The notes under the pieces were generated by a model. That model was not told the origin of the DNA. It saw only the letters and a list, made by a program, of their open reading frames with translations, and did not search any database. Shown here in pieces: positions 19,393-27,756 of a stretch of DNA of 64,000 nt. Source of the stretch: Demequina salsinemoris (GTDB lineage Bacteria; Actinomycetota; Actinomycetes; Actinomycetales; Demequinaceae); contig NZ_BBQZ01000001.1 in the NCBI RefSeq assembly GCF_000974805.1, positions 62,001 through 126,000 on the forward strand, given 5' to 3'. Position 1 is the first letter of the stretch, and each line of letters begins with the position of its first letter. Made by a program: the position numbers and the translations under genes.

Positions 19393-20340
19393 ATGACGGT
19401 TCAGGCACAGGCGCCGACCGGGCATGCGCTGCATGCTCAGGGGGTCAGGCGCGCGTTCGGGTCGGTGCAGGCGGTGGTGAACGCGTCACTCACGCTCACG
19501 CCCGGCACCGTGACCGCGCTGATCGGCCCCAACGGCTGCGGCAAGACCACGCTGATGCTCATGCTCGCCGGGCTGCTGCGCCCCGATGGCGGCACGGTCG
19601 AGGTGCTCGGCCACGACCCCGTCACCGCGGGTGCCGTGGCGCGCAAGGGCATCGGCTGGATGCCCGACGTGCTCGGCATGTGGGACTCGCTCACGTGCAC
19701 CGAGACGCTCGCGACCTTCGGCCGGGCCTATGGACTGTCCAAGGCGGACGCGGACGCTCGCGCCTTCACGATGCTCGAGAAGGTCCATCTGGCCGACCTC
19801 GCCGCGCAGCCCGCTCGGGTCCTCAGCCGCGGCCAGAAGCAGCGTCTCTCGCTCGCGCGCGCTCTCATGGGCGACCCCTCGGTGCTGATCCTCGATGAGC
19901 CCGCGTCGGGCCTCGACCCGCGCTCCCGCATCGAGCTGCGCGACCTGGTCCGCGCGCTCGCGGCCGAGGGACGGGCCGTCCTCATCTCGTCGCATGTGCT
20001 GAGCGAGCTCGACGAGATGGTCGACGAGGCCGTCTTCATGTCCAAGGGGGTGACGCTCGGCGAGAGCGCCGAGGCCGAGGTCGCCAGGGCGCGCGCCCGT
20101 TGGCGCGTGACCGCGCTGCCGGGGCACGACGTCCACGCGGCGCTGTCCGAGGCCGCGCGCGACTGGTCCCCGGTCGAGGGCGCCGACGCGTCGGTCGCTG
20201 TCGTCCATGTGGCCGATGCGGACGATGCGGCCGACCTGTTGGCCTCCCTCGTCGCCTCGGGCATGAGGATCAGCGCCTTCGGGCCCGTCGGCTCCGCGCT
20301 GGAGCAGGCGTACCTCTCGATCGAGCAGGAGCGGCGATGA
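19393..20340 (+). CDS. ABC-2 exporter ATP-binding protein, module 2
   Basis: A 315-residue ATPase with Walker A GPNGCGKTT (45-53), LSRGQKQRLSLARAL, Walker B VLILDEPASGLD and the switch His in ISSH. It matches the module 1 ATPase along its whole length, including the C-terminal extension ending in GSALEQAYLSIEQERR (module 1: GSALEQTYMAMEEDRR). ACGGGAGGAACC precedes the ATG. It is co-translated with the following permease (ATGA overlap). Confidence 0.93.
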   Translation: MTVQAQAPTGHALHAQGVRRAFGSVQAVVNASLTLTPGTVTALIGPNGCGKTTLMLMLAGLLRPDGGTVEVLGHDPVTAGAVARKGIGWMPDVLGMWDSLTCTETLATFGRAYGLSKADADARAFTMLEKVHLADLAAQPARVLSRGQKQRLSLARALMGDPSVLILDEPASGLDPRSRIELRDLVRALAAEGRAVLISSHVLSELDEMVDEAVFMSKGVTLGESAEAEVARARARWRVTALPGHDVHAALSEAARDWSPVEGADASVAVVHVADADDAADLLASLVASGMRISAFGPVGSALEQAYLSIEQERR

Positions 20341-21497
20341 GCGTCGAGACCACGCAGACGACCCCCGCCCCGCAGGGACGACGCGGCAGGCGCCCCTCGT
20401 TCGGACGCCTCACCTGGTCCGGGCTCACGCTGGTGATCGGCCTCGAGCTGCGCCAGCGGGTGCGGTCCACGAAGTGGAAGGTCGCGCTGTCACTGATCGC
20501 CGCGCTGATCGCGGTCATCACCGGCCTCATCATCTTCGCGGTGCCGAACGACGAGTGGCAGCCCGGCGACCTCGTCTTCGGGCTCGTCGTGTACTTCGTG
20601 CTGTTCCTGGGCCTCGTGGTGTCGCCGACGCTCACGGCGACGTCGATCAACGGCGACGTCAAGGAGGGCACGCTCGCCCCGCTCCAGGCGACCACGCTGT
20701 CCGCGTGGGACATCGTGCTGGGCAAGCTGCTCGCGGCGTGGTTCGCGTCGCTCGCGATCCTCGCCGTCGCGATCCCGTTCATCATCTTCGCGATGCTCGA
20801 CTCGGAGGCGCACCCCGCGGCGCTGATCACGGTGATCCTCGTGCTCGCCGCGGAGCTGCTCGTCGTGTGCGCGCTCGGCCTCGCCTGGTCCGCGCTCACG
20901 TCCCGCACCGCGTCGTCCGCGGTGCTCACCTACGTGACCGTCGCGGTGCTCGTGGTCGTGATGCCGATCCTGTTCCCGCTGCTCATGCTCACGATGCCCG
21001 TCGAGCAGACGATGACCTACGTCAACCGGGACTACGCGTACTCCGAGTCGACCGTCGACGAGGACAAGTACCCGTACGTCGATGAGAGCGGCTACCACTA
21101 CCGGTGCACCGAAGAGACGTACACGCAGACCGCGTATCGCACCGACCGCCTCTGGTGGCTGCTCGCGGTGAACCCGTACGTGATCGTCGCCGACTCGGCG
21201 CCGAGCCCCGAGATCCCCGAGGACTCGGACGAGTACTACTACACGGACGGCATCCTCGACGCGATCAAGCAGGGCGTGCGCGAGCTGCGCCTGCCGCCCG
21301 CGACGACGAGCGACTACTGCCAGCCCGGGCTGTCCGAGGAGGAGATGTACCGGCGCGAGCAGCGCGAGGGCTTGTCGCCCACGTGGCCGTGGGGTCTGGG
21401 CTTCCACGCGATCCTCGCCGCGGGGTCGGTGCTCATCGCGGTGCGTCGGGTCGCGGTGCCGTACGGGACGCTGCCGCGAGGCACCCGCGTCGCCTGA
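20337..21497 (+). CDS. ABC-2 exporter permease, module 2, with acidic extracytoplasmic loop
   Basis: A 386-residue membrane protein with the same plan as the module 1 permease: five helices, a loop of about 130 residues rich in Asp, Glu and Tyr, and a last helix near 350-370. The loop again carries two cysteines (YRCTEETY and DYCQPG). The shared segment LTATSINGDVKEGTLAPLQATTL and C-terminal PYGTLPRGTRVA confirm common origin. The two permeases could form homodimers or a heterodimer. Confidence 0.88.
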   Translation: MSVETTQTTPAPQGRRGRRPSFGRLTWSGLTLVIGLELRQRVRSTKWKVALSLIAALIAVITGLIIFAVPNDEWQPGDLVFGLVVYFVLFLGLVVSPTLTATSINGDVKEGTLAPLQATTLSAWDIVLGKLLAAWFASLAILAVAIPFIIFAMLDSEAHPAALITVILVLAAELLVVCALGLAWSALTSRTASSAVLTYVTVAVLVVVMPILFPLLMLTMPVEQTMTYVNRDYAYSESTVDEDKYPYVDESGYHYRCTEETYTQTAYRTDRLWWLLAVNPYVIVADSAPSPEIPEDSDEYYYTDGILDAIKQGVRELRLPPATTSDYCQPGLSEEEMYRREQREGLSPTWPWGLGFHAILAAGSVLIAVRRVAVPYGTLPRGTRVA

Positions 21498-21504
21498 CTC
21501 GACA

Positions 21505-21523
21505 GACCGCCTCGGAGGCGGTC
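21505..21523 (+). terminator. Terminator after ABC module 2
   Basis: A 7-bp stem (GACCGCC with GGCGGTC) with a five-base loop, starting eight bases after the permease stop. Weak on its own but well placed. Confidence 0.5.
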
Positions 21524-21772
21524 CTGCACCGGGTGCCGAACTCGGTGGATCCTCTCGGGTTGCTCTGCGCGTTCTCTCAGGGTGCGGGCGTTGAATCGAA
21601 GACATGGACACGGTCACCGACTACGGCGCCAGCCGCAGCGAGCGCGCATCGCGGGGAATCCCTTTCCTCCATGCAGTCTCCGCGACGCCCCCTGCTGGCG
21701 GCACCGTGCACCCCCTCAGCGGTGCTGTGTCCTATGGCGAGGTCCGCTGGTTCCCGGTCCTCAGCCACACCG

Positions 21773-21829
21773 CTCCCGGGACCGCTGAGCAGCCGCGACG
21801 TCACTCGCAGCCGCAAGCGGTCCCGGGAG
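21773..21829. repeat. 13-bp perfect inverted repeat upstream of the candidate small RNA
   Basis: CTCCCGGGACCGC (21773-21785) and GCGGTCCCGGGAG (21817-21829) are perfect inverted copies separated by 31 bases. They end about 20 bases before the proposed start of the structured RNA, where a promoter would lie, so they may be an operator pair or a transcript hairpin. An open frame of 79 codons (21604-21843) covers them but has no ribosome-binding site and repetitive, low-quality sequence; I do not call it. Confidence 0.55.
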
Positions 21830-21847
21830 GTCACTCTTCATAGGCCT

Positions 21848-21953
21848 CCGGCGCCGCCACCCCCTCCTCCTAGGCGGCCACGGACCAGACGCGGTCCCCT
21901 ATGACCGCGTTCGCACGGCACGGCCGCGCACCGATCCCGGTGCGCGGCCGTCG
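21848..21953 (+). ncRNA. Candidate 6C-like small RNA
   Basis: Three adjacent hairpins: GCCGCC/GGCGGC (21853-21878) with the C-rich loop ACCCCCTCCTCCTA, ACGCGGTC/GACCGCGT (21889-21910) with loop CCCTAT, and a strong 14-bp terminator stem (21920-21951). Two C-rich loops followed by a terminator is the plan of the actinobacterial 6C RNA, which pairs with G-rich sites in mRNAs. The position differs from the Rv3660c/Rv3661 neighbourhood where I recall the mycobacterial homologue B11 lying. Identification rests on architecture, not on alignment. Confidence 0.5.
21920..21951 (+). terminator. Strong intrinsic terminator of the candidate small RNA
   Basis: A perfect 14-bp stem (21920-21933 with 21938-21951) with a four-base loop ATCC, followed by CGTCGTTCC. 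No protein gene that I accept ends nearby on this strand, which supports an RNA gene just upstream. Confidence 0.8.
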
Positions 21954-21987
21954 TCGTTCCTCAGGGGCGAGGCATGCGCCGGCTCGT

Positions 21988-22048
21988 CTCCTGGAGGGAC
22001 ATGAGTGCAGGATTCCTGAAGAAACCCGCACTCATGTCCCTCCAGGAG
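21988..22048. repeat. Perfect 21-bp inverted repeat with 19-base loop
   Basis: The arms at 21988-22008 and 22028-22048 are exact reverse complements; the left arm begins CTCCTGGAGGGACATGAG. The loop AGGATTCCTGAAGAAACCC itself contains the small palindrome AGGATTCCT. It lies 33 bp past the recR stop. It is much longer than the terminators elsewhere in this window and has no flanking T-run or direct repeats. It could be a MITE-like or REP-like element. Confidence 0.85.
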
Positions 22049-22080
22049 GCAGGCGACCCCGCGACGTCGCGGCCGACCCG

Positions 22081-22677
22081 TCAGCTGACGCGGCGGCGGC
22101 CCTCGAAGGCGCGGCCGAGCGTCACCTCGTCGGCGTACTCGAGGTCGCCGCCCACGGGAAGCCCCGATGCGAGGCGGGAGACTGCGACACCCATGGGCAC
22201 GAGCATGCGGGACAGGTAGGTCGCCGTCGCCTCGCCCTCGATGTTGGGGTCGGTCGCGATGATGACCTCCTGGATCCTGCCGTCGCCGAGGCGTCCCATG
22301 AGCTCACGGATCCTGAGATCGTCGGGACCGACGCCGTTCATCGGGTCGATCGCTCCGCCGAGCACGTGATAGCGGCCGCGGTACTCGCGGGTGCGCTCAA
22401 TCACGACGACGTCCTTGGGCTCCTCGACGACGCACAGCAGGTCCTCGGCGCGGCGCGGGTCGGCGCAGATGCGGCACTGCTCGGACTCGGCCACGTTGCC
22501 GCACGTCGCGCAGAAGCGGACGCGCTCCTTCACGGTGGTGATCGCGTCGGCGAGACGCTTGACGTCGACGGCGTCCGCGGCGAGGAGGTGGAACGCGATG
22601 CGCTGCGCGCTCTTGGGTCCGACCCCGGGCAGGTGCCCGAGCTCGTCGATCAGATCCTGAACTGCGCCGTCGTACAT
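22081..22677 (-). CDS. recR: Recombination protein RecR
   Basis: A 198-residue protein of normal length with the N-terminal helix-hairpin-helix ([20 protein letters not shown], residues 13-32), a four-cysteine zinc finger (C56, C59, C68, C71), and a Toprim domain ([15 protein letters not shown] ... [10 protein letters not shown]). With RecO it loads RecA on gapped DNA. The ATG has only a weak ribosome-binding site. In most bacteria ybaB lies between dnaX and recR; here only 94 non-coding bases separate them. Confidence 0.97.
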   Translation of the reverse strand: MYDGAVQDLIDELGHLPGVGPKSAQRIAFHLLAADAVDVKRLADAITTVKERVRFCATCGNVAESEQCRICADPRRAEDLLCVVEEPKDVVVIERTREYRGRYHVLGGAIDPMNGVGPDDLRIRELMGRLGDGRIQEVIIATDPNIEGEATATYLSRMLVPMGVAVSRLASGLPVGGDLEYADEVTLGRAFEGRRRVS

Positions 22678-22771
22678 GGAGTCAAGAGTAGGCGGACAGG
22701 CTGACGCCTCGTGTCATCACCGCGACCGGGTCGCCCGCCGTGGTCGACGAGCGGGGAACGCGGCAGGCGCC

Positions 22772-24949
22772 TCAGGACTCGACGATGCGGCCGCCGAGGA
22801 GCTTGGTGACGACCTCGACGCCCGCGGATGCTGAGTCGTCGGCCGACTCATCGTCGTCGGAGATGTCCTCGTACTCGTCCTCGGGAGCGGAGGGGGCGGC
22901 CGGGGCGCTGGGCGCGGACGGCGCGGCCGCGGCGGTCGTCGGCGAGGTCATGGCCGACCTCGGCGACGAGGACGCCGGGGTGGCGGTGGTTCCCGCGGGT
23001 GCGACGCCGTGGGCGCCCTCGACCCGCACCTTGAGGCCGAGCGTCTCGCGGACGGCGAGCGCGACGTTCTCCGCGTGGGGGCCGGTGCCGAAGCGTCCTG
23101 CGAGCGCGGGGGCGTCGAAGACCAGGTGAAGCACGCCGCCGTCGAGTCGTCCGACCTGCGCGCTCTGGCTGACCATGGCCCACGTGACTCGGTGCCGTTC
23201 GAGCGTGCCCAGCACCTCGGGCCAGCGACGCCGCACGAGCTCGGTGTCCTCGGCGCCGCCCGCGGAGGTGGGCGCGCCGGACTGCTGGGGAGCGGCCGTC
23301 GCGGGTGCGGCTGCAGGCGCAGGAGCGGGCGTGGACGTGGGCACGCGTGCGGGTTCGGCTGCCGGCTCGACCACCGGTACCGGCGTCGTCGGGGCGGCCT
23401 GCGCGGGAGGCGCCGTGCGAGTCGGGCTCGGGGGCTCGACGACGGGCGTCGCAGACGTCGGCGGGGGAGAGGGCTCGTCCCACGGAGCGCCGGGCTCCTC
23501 ATCCCAGGGCGGGGGCTCCGAGGCGGGGGTGCGCTGCGGCGCGGGCGAAGCGGCGGGCGCGGCACTCGCGACCGGGGAGGCCGCAGTCTGCGCCGGCGCG
23601 GGCGTGGACTGCGCCGGTGTGGCAGGCGCCGCTGTCGCGGGAGGCTGCGGGGAGGCGGGCTGACGGGCTGCCGCGGGTGCTCCGCCGTTGCCTTCGCGCA
23701 TCGCGCGGACGGCGGCCATCGCGGCCTGCGCGCCCGAGGCTCCGCCCGGTACAGGGTCCGCGGCCCCCGCGGGAACAGTGGTGGGGGCCGCGGATGCCTG
23801 AGGCGCGACCTGCGCGGGGGCGGCGTGGACGGGGGCTGCCTGCGCCGGGATGTCGGCCGCGAGCAGACGGGCGCACAGCAGCTCGAGGTGCAGACGCGGC
23901 GAGGTGGCGCCGACCATCCTGGTGAGCGCATCGTTCACGAGGTCGCCCGCGCGGGACGCGCGCGCGAGGCCGAGCGCGCGCGCCTGCTCCTTCATGCTCT
24001 CGAGCTGGTCCACGGGGATCTCGCCGAGCGCCTTCTCCCCGGACGCGCCGGCGGCCGCGAGGACGACGAGGTCGCGCAGCCGCTCCAGGAGGTCCTCCAC
24101 GAAGCGACGCGGCTCGTGGCCGGTCGAGATCACCCGCGAGACCACGTCGAACAGGCTCGCGCCGTCGGCCGCCGCGATGGCGCCCACCGCATCGTCCAGC
24201 AGGGTCGCGTCGGTGAACCCGAGCAGCGAGATCGCGCGATCGTACGTGACGCCCTCGGGGCCGGAGCCGGCGATGAGCTGGTCCAGCACCGACAGCGAGT
24301 CACGCACCGATCCGCCGCCCGCGCGCACGACGAGGGGGAGCACTCCTGAGTCCACGGCGACGGACTCCGCCTCGGACAGCCGCCCGAGGTACTCGGTGAG
24401 GATGGGCGGCGGCACGAGCCGGAACGGATAGTGGTGCGTGCGTGAACGGATGGTGCCGATGACCTTGTCAGGCTCGGTGGTCGCGAAGATGAACCGGATG
24501 TGCGGCGGCGGCTCCTCGACGAGCTTGAGCAGGGCGTTGAAGCCTTGAGGCGTCACCATGTGCGCCTCATCCAGGATGAAGATCTTGTAGCGGTCGCGCG
24601 CGGGCGCGAAGGCCGCGCGCTCGCGCAGCTCGCGAGCGTCGTCGACGCCGTTGTGGCTCGCGGCGTCGATCTCGACGACGTCCACCGACCCGGCGCCGCC
24701 GCGCGCGAGCTCGACGCACGAGTCGCACGTGCCGCAGGGGGTGTCCGTGGGGCCGGCCGCGCAGTTGAGGCAGCGCGCGAGGATGCGGGCGGACGTGGTC
24801 TTGCCGCAGCCGCGCGGGCCCGAGAAGAGGTAGGCGTGGTTCACCTTGTCGGCGCGCAGCGCCTGCATGAGGGGCACGGTCACGTGCTCCTGGCCCACGA
24901 CGTCGGCGAAGGCGTCCGGACGGTAGCGGCGGTACAGGGCTGTGGTCAC
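22772..24949 (-). CDS. dnaX: DNA polymerase III gamma/tau subunit
   Basis: A 725-residue clamp-loader ATPase. Walker A GPRGCGKT is at 44-51, a zinc module has cysteines at 60, 63, 72 and 75, and DEAHM is the Walker B motif. The central domain III is followed by a Pro/Ala-rich linker (about 395-590) and a C-terminal tau-like domain (LVRRRWPEVLGTLERHRVTWAM). The GTG start begins VTTALYRRYRPDAFADVVGQ, as in relatives. No A-rich slippage site for a short gamma form is evident. It is upstream of recR on the same strand. Confidence 0.96.
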   Translation of the reverse strand: MTTALYRRYRPDAFADVVGQEHVTVPLMQALRADKVNHAYLFSGPRGCGKTTSARILARCLNCAAGPTDTPCGTCDSCVELARGGAGSVDVVEIDAASHNGVDDARELRERAAFAPARDRYKIFILDEAHMVTPQGFNALLKLVEEPPPHIRFIFATTEPDKVIGTIRSRTHHYPFRLVPPPILTEYLGRLSEAESVAVDSGVLPLVVRAGGGSVRDSLSVLDQLIAGSGPEGVTYDRAISLLGFTDATLLDDAVGAIAAADGASLFDVVSRVISTGHEPRRFVEDLLERLRDLVVLAAAGASGEKALGEIPVDQLESMKEQARALGLARASRAGDLVNDALTRMVGATSPRLHLELLCARLLAADIPAQAAPVHAAPAQVAPQASAAPTTVPAGAADPVPGGASGAQAAMAAVRAMREGNGGAPAAARQPASPQPPATAAPATPAQSTPAPAQTAASPVASAAPAASPAPQRTPASEPPPWDEEPGAPWDEPSPPPTSATPVVEPPSPTRTAPPAQAAPTTPVPVVEPAAEPARVPTSTPAPAPAAAPATAAPQQSGAPTSAGGAEDTELVRRRWPEVLGTLERHRVTWAMVSQSAQVGRLDGGVLHLVFDAPALAGRFGTGPHAENVALAVRETLGLKVRVEGAHGVAPAGTTATPASSSPRSAMTSPTTAAAAPSAPSAPAAPSAPEDEYEDISDDDESADDSASAGVEVVTKLLGGRIVES

Positions 24950-25086
24950 GGGTACGAGCCTAGCCGCCGGGTGTGACAGCCGAACCCGGCACCCGCATCG
25001 TCTGGGCACGGGGCGTAGCCCCGCCGGGCCTGTGGACGGCGTCTGGTCGGGGAAGGCCCGAGCGTCGCCGCGCCGGCGTTCAGTGC

Positions 25087-25096
25087 GACGTTGTAT
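25087..25096 (+). promoter_or_regulatory. Half operator before the first LacI gene
   Basis: GACGTTGTAT matches the right half of the double operator at 26233-26245 (AACGTTGTATCGA) and lies about 37 bp before the LacI start, a suitable place for autoregulation. Only one half-site is well conserved. Confidence 0.4.
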
Positions 25097-25132
25097 CTTG
25101 GCGGTCAGATCACTACGAGGGACGAGGGTGCG

Positions 25133-26137
25133 ATGGCGTCAGTGACGCTCCGCGAGGTCGCGGCGCTCGCCGGGGTGTCCATCAAGACCGTCTCCAACGT
25201 GGTCAACGGGCTCCCGACGGTGAGGCCGGAGACGCGGGAACGGGTGCAGGAGGCGATCAGCGCCCTCGGCTACCAGCCGAACCTCTCCGCGCGGCACCTG
25301 CGCAGCGGACGCTCCGGGGTGATCGCGCTCGCCATCCCCGAGCTGAGGCACACGTACTTCGCCGAGCTCGCCGGCGAGGTCATCGCCGCCGCGAAGAGGC
25401 GCGGCATGGGCGTGCTCATCGAGGAGACCGGCGGTGACAGGGACACCGAGATCGACATGCTCAGGGGACCGCGCCTCGCGATGGTCGACGGCCTGATCAT
25501 GAGCACGTTCGCGCTGCGCGACGGCGATGAGGACCTCCTCGACGTGGGCTTCCCGCTCGTGCTGCTGGGCGAGAGCATGACGAGCGCGCCGGTCGATCAC
25601 GTGGCGATCGGCAATGTCGGCGGTGCCAAGGCGGCGACGGCGCACCTGCTGTCGTTGGGCCGGAGGCGGATCGCGGTGCTCGGGGCGATGGACTCGGGCT
25701 CCTCGAGGCTGCGGCTCGAGGGGTATCGCCAGGCGCTGGGCGAGGCCGGGATCCCCTTCGACGAGAGCCTCGTCAGCGAGACCGCGGTCTGGCATCGAGC
25801 CGAGGGCGCGGCGGCCGTGGCATCGATGCTCGAGAGGGGGATCGATTTCGACGCGATCCTCGGGTTCAACGACCTCCTCGCGCTCGGCGGGATGCACACG
25901 CTCGAGATGCGTGGCATCCGCGTGCCGGAGGACGTGGCCGTGATCGGCTTCGACGACCTCGATGAGGCCCGCTACGCGGTGCCTCCGCTGTCGAGCGTCG
26001 ATCCGAACCGCAGGGTCATCGCCGAGACCGCGGTCGGATTCCTCGTGGAGCAGATGAGCGGTGGTGCGACGCCATCGGCTCCTCGCAGGGTCGCGGCGCC
26101 GTTCTCGCTGGTGCCGCGGGGGTCCACGACGGGCTGA
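25133..26137 (+). CDS. LacI-family regulator 1 (I-K-N recognition helix)
   Basis: A 334-residue repressor. The N-terminal helix-turn-helix has AGVSIKTVSNVVNG (I, K and N at the LacI Y17, Q18 and R22 positions), a hinge helix ending SARHLRSG, and a periplasmic-binding-protein-like sensor domain (FAELAGEVIAAAKRRG ... GFDDLDEARYAVPPLSSVDPN). It probably controls the GH1 and aldo-keto reductase genes 250 bp downstream through the double operator at 26213. The effector is probably a sugar, identity unknown. The ATG follows GAGGGACGAGGG. Confidence 0.93.
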   Translation: MASVTLREVAALAGVSIKTVSNVVNGLPTVRPETRERVQEAISALGYQPNLSARHLRSGRSGVIALAIPELRHTYFAELAGEVIAAAKRRGMGVLIEETGGDRDTEIDMLRGPRLAMVDGLIMSTFALRDGDEDLLDVGFPLVLLGESMTSAPVDHVAIGNVGGAKAATAHLLSLGRRRIAVLGAMDSGSSRLRLEGYRQALGEAGIPFDESLVSETAVWHRAEGAAAVASMLERGIDFDAILGFNDLLALGGMHTLEMRGIRVPEDVAVIGFDDLDEARYAVPPLSSVDPNRRVIAETAVGFLVEQMSGGATPSAPRRVAAPFSLVPRGSTTG

Positions 26138-26387
26138 CCTCGCCCGCGTCGCGCGCCGGACGCGCGTCGGGTTGACAACGCGACGATGCTTCACGAGCAT
26201 GGGTCTCGCAGGTCGATACAACGTTGGAATGCAACGTTGTATCGAATTCGATCCTTCCGGTCCGGCCGTCTCACAGTCGAGCGGCGGGTCCTCACACTCT
26301 CAAGGCGGAGACGATGCGAGACCGCAGACCACTGTCCGTGAACCTCGTCATGGCGACACGCGCCCTGCTCGCGACGGGGGTCGCGCG
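26138..26387 (+). promoter_or_regulatory. Promoter region of the GH1 gene
   Basis: TTGACA (26172-26177) and GAGCAT (26195-26200), 17 bp apart, form a reasonable promoter. The double LacI operator starts 13 bp after the -10 box, where a bound repressor would block clearance. A one-mismatch decamer lies at 26309. The rest of the 250-bp gap shows nothing further. Confidence 0.6.
26213..26245. promoter_or_regulatory. Double LacI-type operator, perfect 13-bp inverted repeat
   Basis: TCGATACAACGTT (26213-26225) and AACGTTGTATCGA (26233-26245) are perfect inverted copies seven bases apart. Each arm contains a complete CAACGTTG core with the central CpG of LacI-family sites, with core centres 13 bp apart, so two dimers may bind on overlapping faces. 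It is most likely the site of LacI regulator 1 encoded just upstream. Confidence 0.8.
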
Positions 26388-27665
26388 ATGAGCCTCGACC
26401 GGTCCCCGATCGGCGCCACCGAACGGCTGCTGTTCGGGGTGGGCTACGAGGACACCTTCATCGTCGAGCCGTTCGCTGGTCGCCGCGCCCTCGATGAGTA
26501 CGAGCTCACGCAGCACTACGACAACTGGGCCGCCGACCTCGGCCTCGCCGTCGAGGCGGGGGCGGACTATGCCCGGTGGGGAATCCCCTGGTACTGCGTC
26601 AACCCCGAACGCGGGGTGTGGGACTTCGCCTGGATCGACGAGGTGGCGGACCGGTTCCGTGAGCTCGGGCTGCGGCCCGTGATCGACCTCATGCACTACG
26701 GCACGCCGCTCTGGCTCGAGGGCTCGTTCGCGCATCGCGACTATCCGAAGCACATGGCCGACTACTCGGCCAAGGTGGCCGAGCGCTACGGCGACGTGTT
26801 CCGCGCCTTCACGCCCCTCAACGAGCCGCTGCTCAACACGATCTACTGCGGCGAGTTCGGCATCTGGCCCCCGCACCTGACGGGAGATCGAGGCTTCGCA
26901 ACCCTGCTCGAGCGCTTGGGGCGCGGGATCGTGGAGTGCCAGGCCGCGATCGACGAGGTGTCGGGCGGCCAGGCCGAGTTCGTGCACGTCGAGGCGTCCT
27001 ACCGCTTCTCGGGCGAGACCGAGCTCTTCGCCGACGAGGTGGCGTTCCTGAGGGAGCGTCAGTTCGTGGTCGAGGACCTGGTCACGGGCCGGATCGGTCC
27101 GGACCATCCGCTGGCCGCATGGCTGCTGGAGAACGGATTCGGCGAGGACGCGCTGGCCTGGCACCGCGACCACGTCGCGCTGCCCGACGTCATGGGCGTC
27201 AACTACTACCCCCAGGTGTCGACGGAGGAGTTCGTCAGCGGGATCCGGGTGCCCGCGGGAACGCTTGACGACCCCCGTCCCAGGGTCGACGAGGGCGTCC
27301 CCGGTCTGGTGGACGTCCTGACGCGGTTCTGGGAGCGATATCAGGTGCCCGTGATGCTGAGCGAGACGAGCGTGGCTGGCGACGCCGTCGCCCAGACCAG
27401 GTGGCTGGACGACTCGGTCGCGGCCGTGCATCGTCTGCGCGCTGAGGGTGTGCCCGTGCTGGGCTACACGTGGTGGGCCGTGCTCGACTGGTACACGTGG
27501 AACTATCGCGAGCAGAAGGGTCCGCTGCACGACTACGTCACGCGGCAGGGCCTGTGGAGTCTCGAGCCGGATGCCGACGGCGTGCTTCGTCGGGTGCGGA
27601 CCTCCACGGTCGACCGCTATCGGGCCCACGCCGCCGCGGCGGTCGAGATCGCTCCCGGGCGGTGA
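26388..27665 (+). CDS. GH1-family beta-glycosidase
   Basis: A 425-residue TIM-barrel enzyme of family GH1. The acid/base Glu E146 is in TPLNEPLLN and the nucleophile E326 in MLSETSVAG, with supporting motifs YARWGIPWYCVNPERGVWDF and YCGEFGIWPPH. Both Glu residues mean a retaining mechanism. No signal peptide, so it is cytoplasmic and acts on imported beta-glucosides or galactosides; the exact sugar cannot be read. It is followed 91 bp later by an aldo-keto reductase. The ATG at 26388 has only a weak ribosome-binding site. Confidence 0.88.
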   Translation: MSLDRSPIGATERLLFGVGYEDTFIVEPFAGRRALDEYELTQHYDNWAADLGLAVEAGADYARWGIPWYCVNPERGVWDFAWIDEVADRFRELGLRPVIDLMHYGTPLWLEGSFAHRDYPKHMADYSAKVAERYGDVFRAFTPLNEPLLNTIYCGEFGIWPPHLTGDRGFATLLERLGRGIVECQAAIDEVSGGQAEFVHVEASYRFSGETELFADEVAFLRERQFVVEDLVTGRIGPDHPLAAWLLENGFGEDALAWHRDHVALPDVMGVNYYPQVSTEEFVSGIRVPAGTLDDPRPRVDEGVPGLVDVLTRFWERYQVPVMLSETSVAGDAVAQTRWLDDSVAAVHRLRAEGVPVLGYTWWAVLDWYTWNYREQKGPLHDYVTRQGLWSLEPDADGVLRRVRTSTVDRYRAHAAAAVEIAPGR

Positions 27666-27756
27666 GCACTCCACGGCCCATTCCACGCCCCGATCTCGGG
27701 CAGTCCCACGGGCGCCCGAGTGTGATCGGTGAAGTCCACCCATGAAACGGAGATGA

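Noticed and set aside
21604-21843. A 79-codon frame before the candidate small RNA
   Set aside because: No ribosome-binding site, no domain, and it covers a perfect inverted repeat better explained as a regulatory or RNA structure.
22772-24949. Programmed frameshift in dnaX making a short gamma subunit
   Set aside because: No A-rich slippery heptamer or following hairpin was seen.
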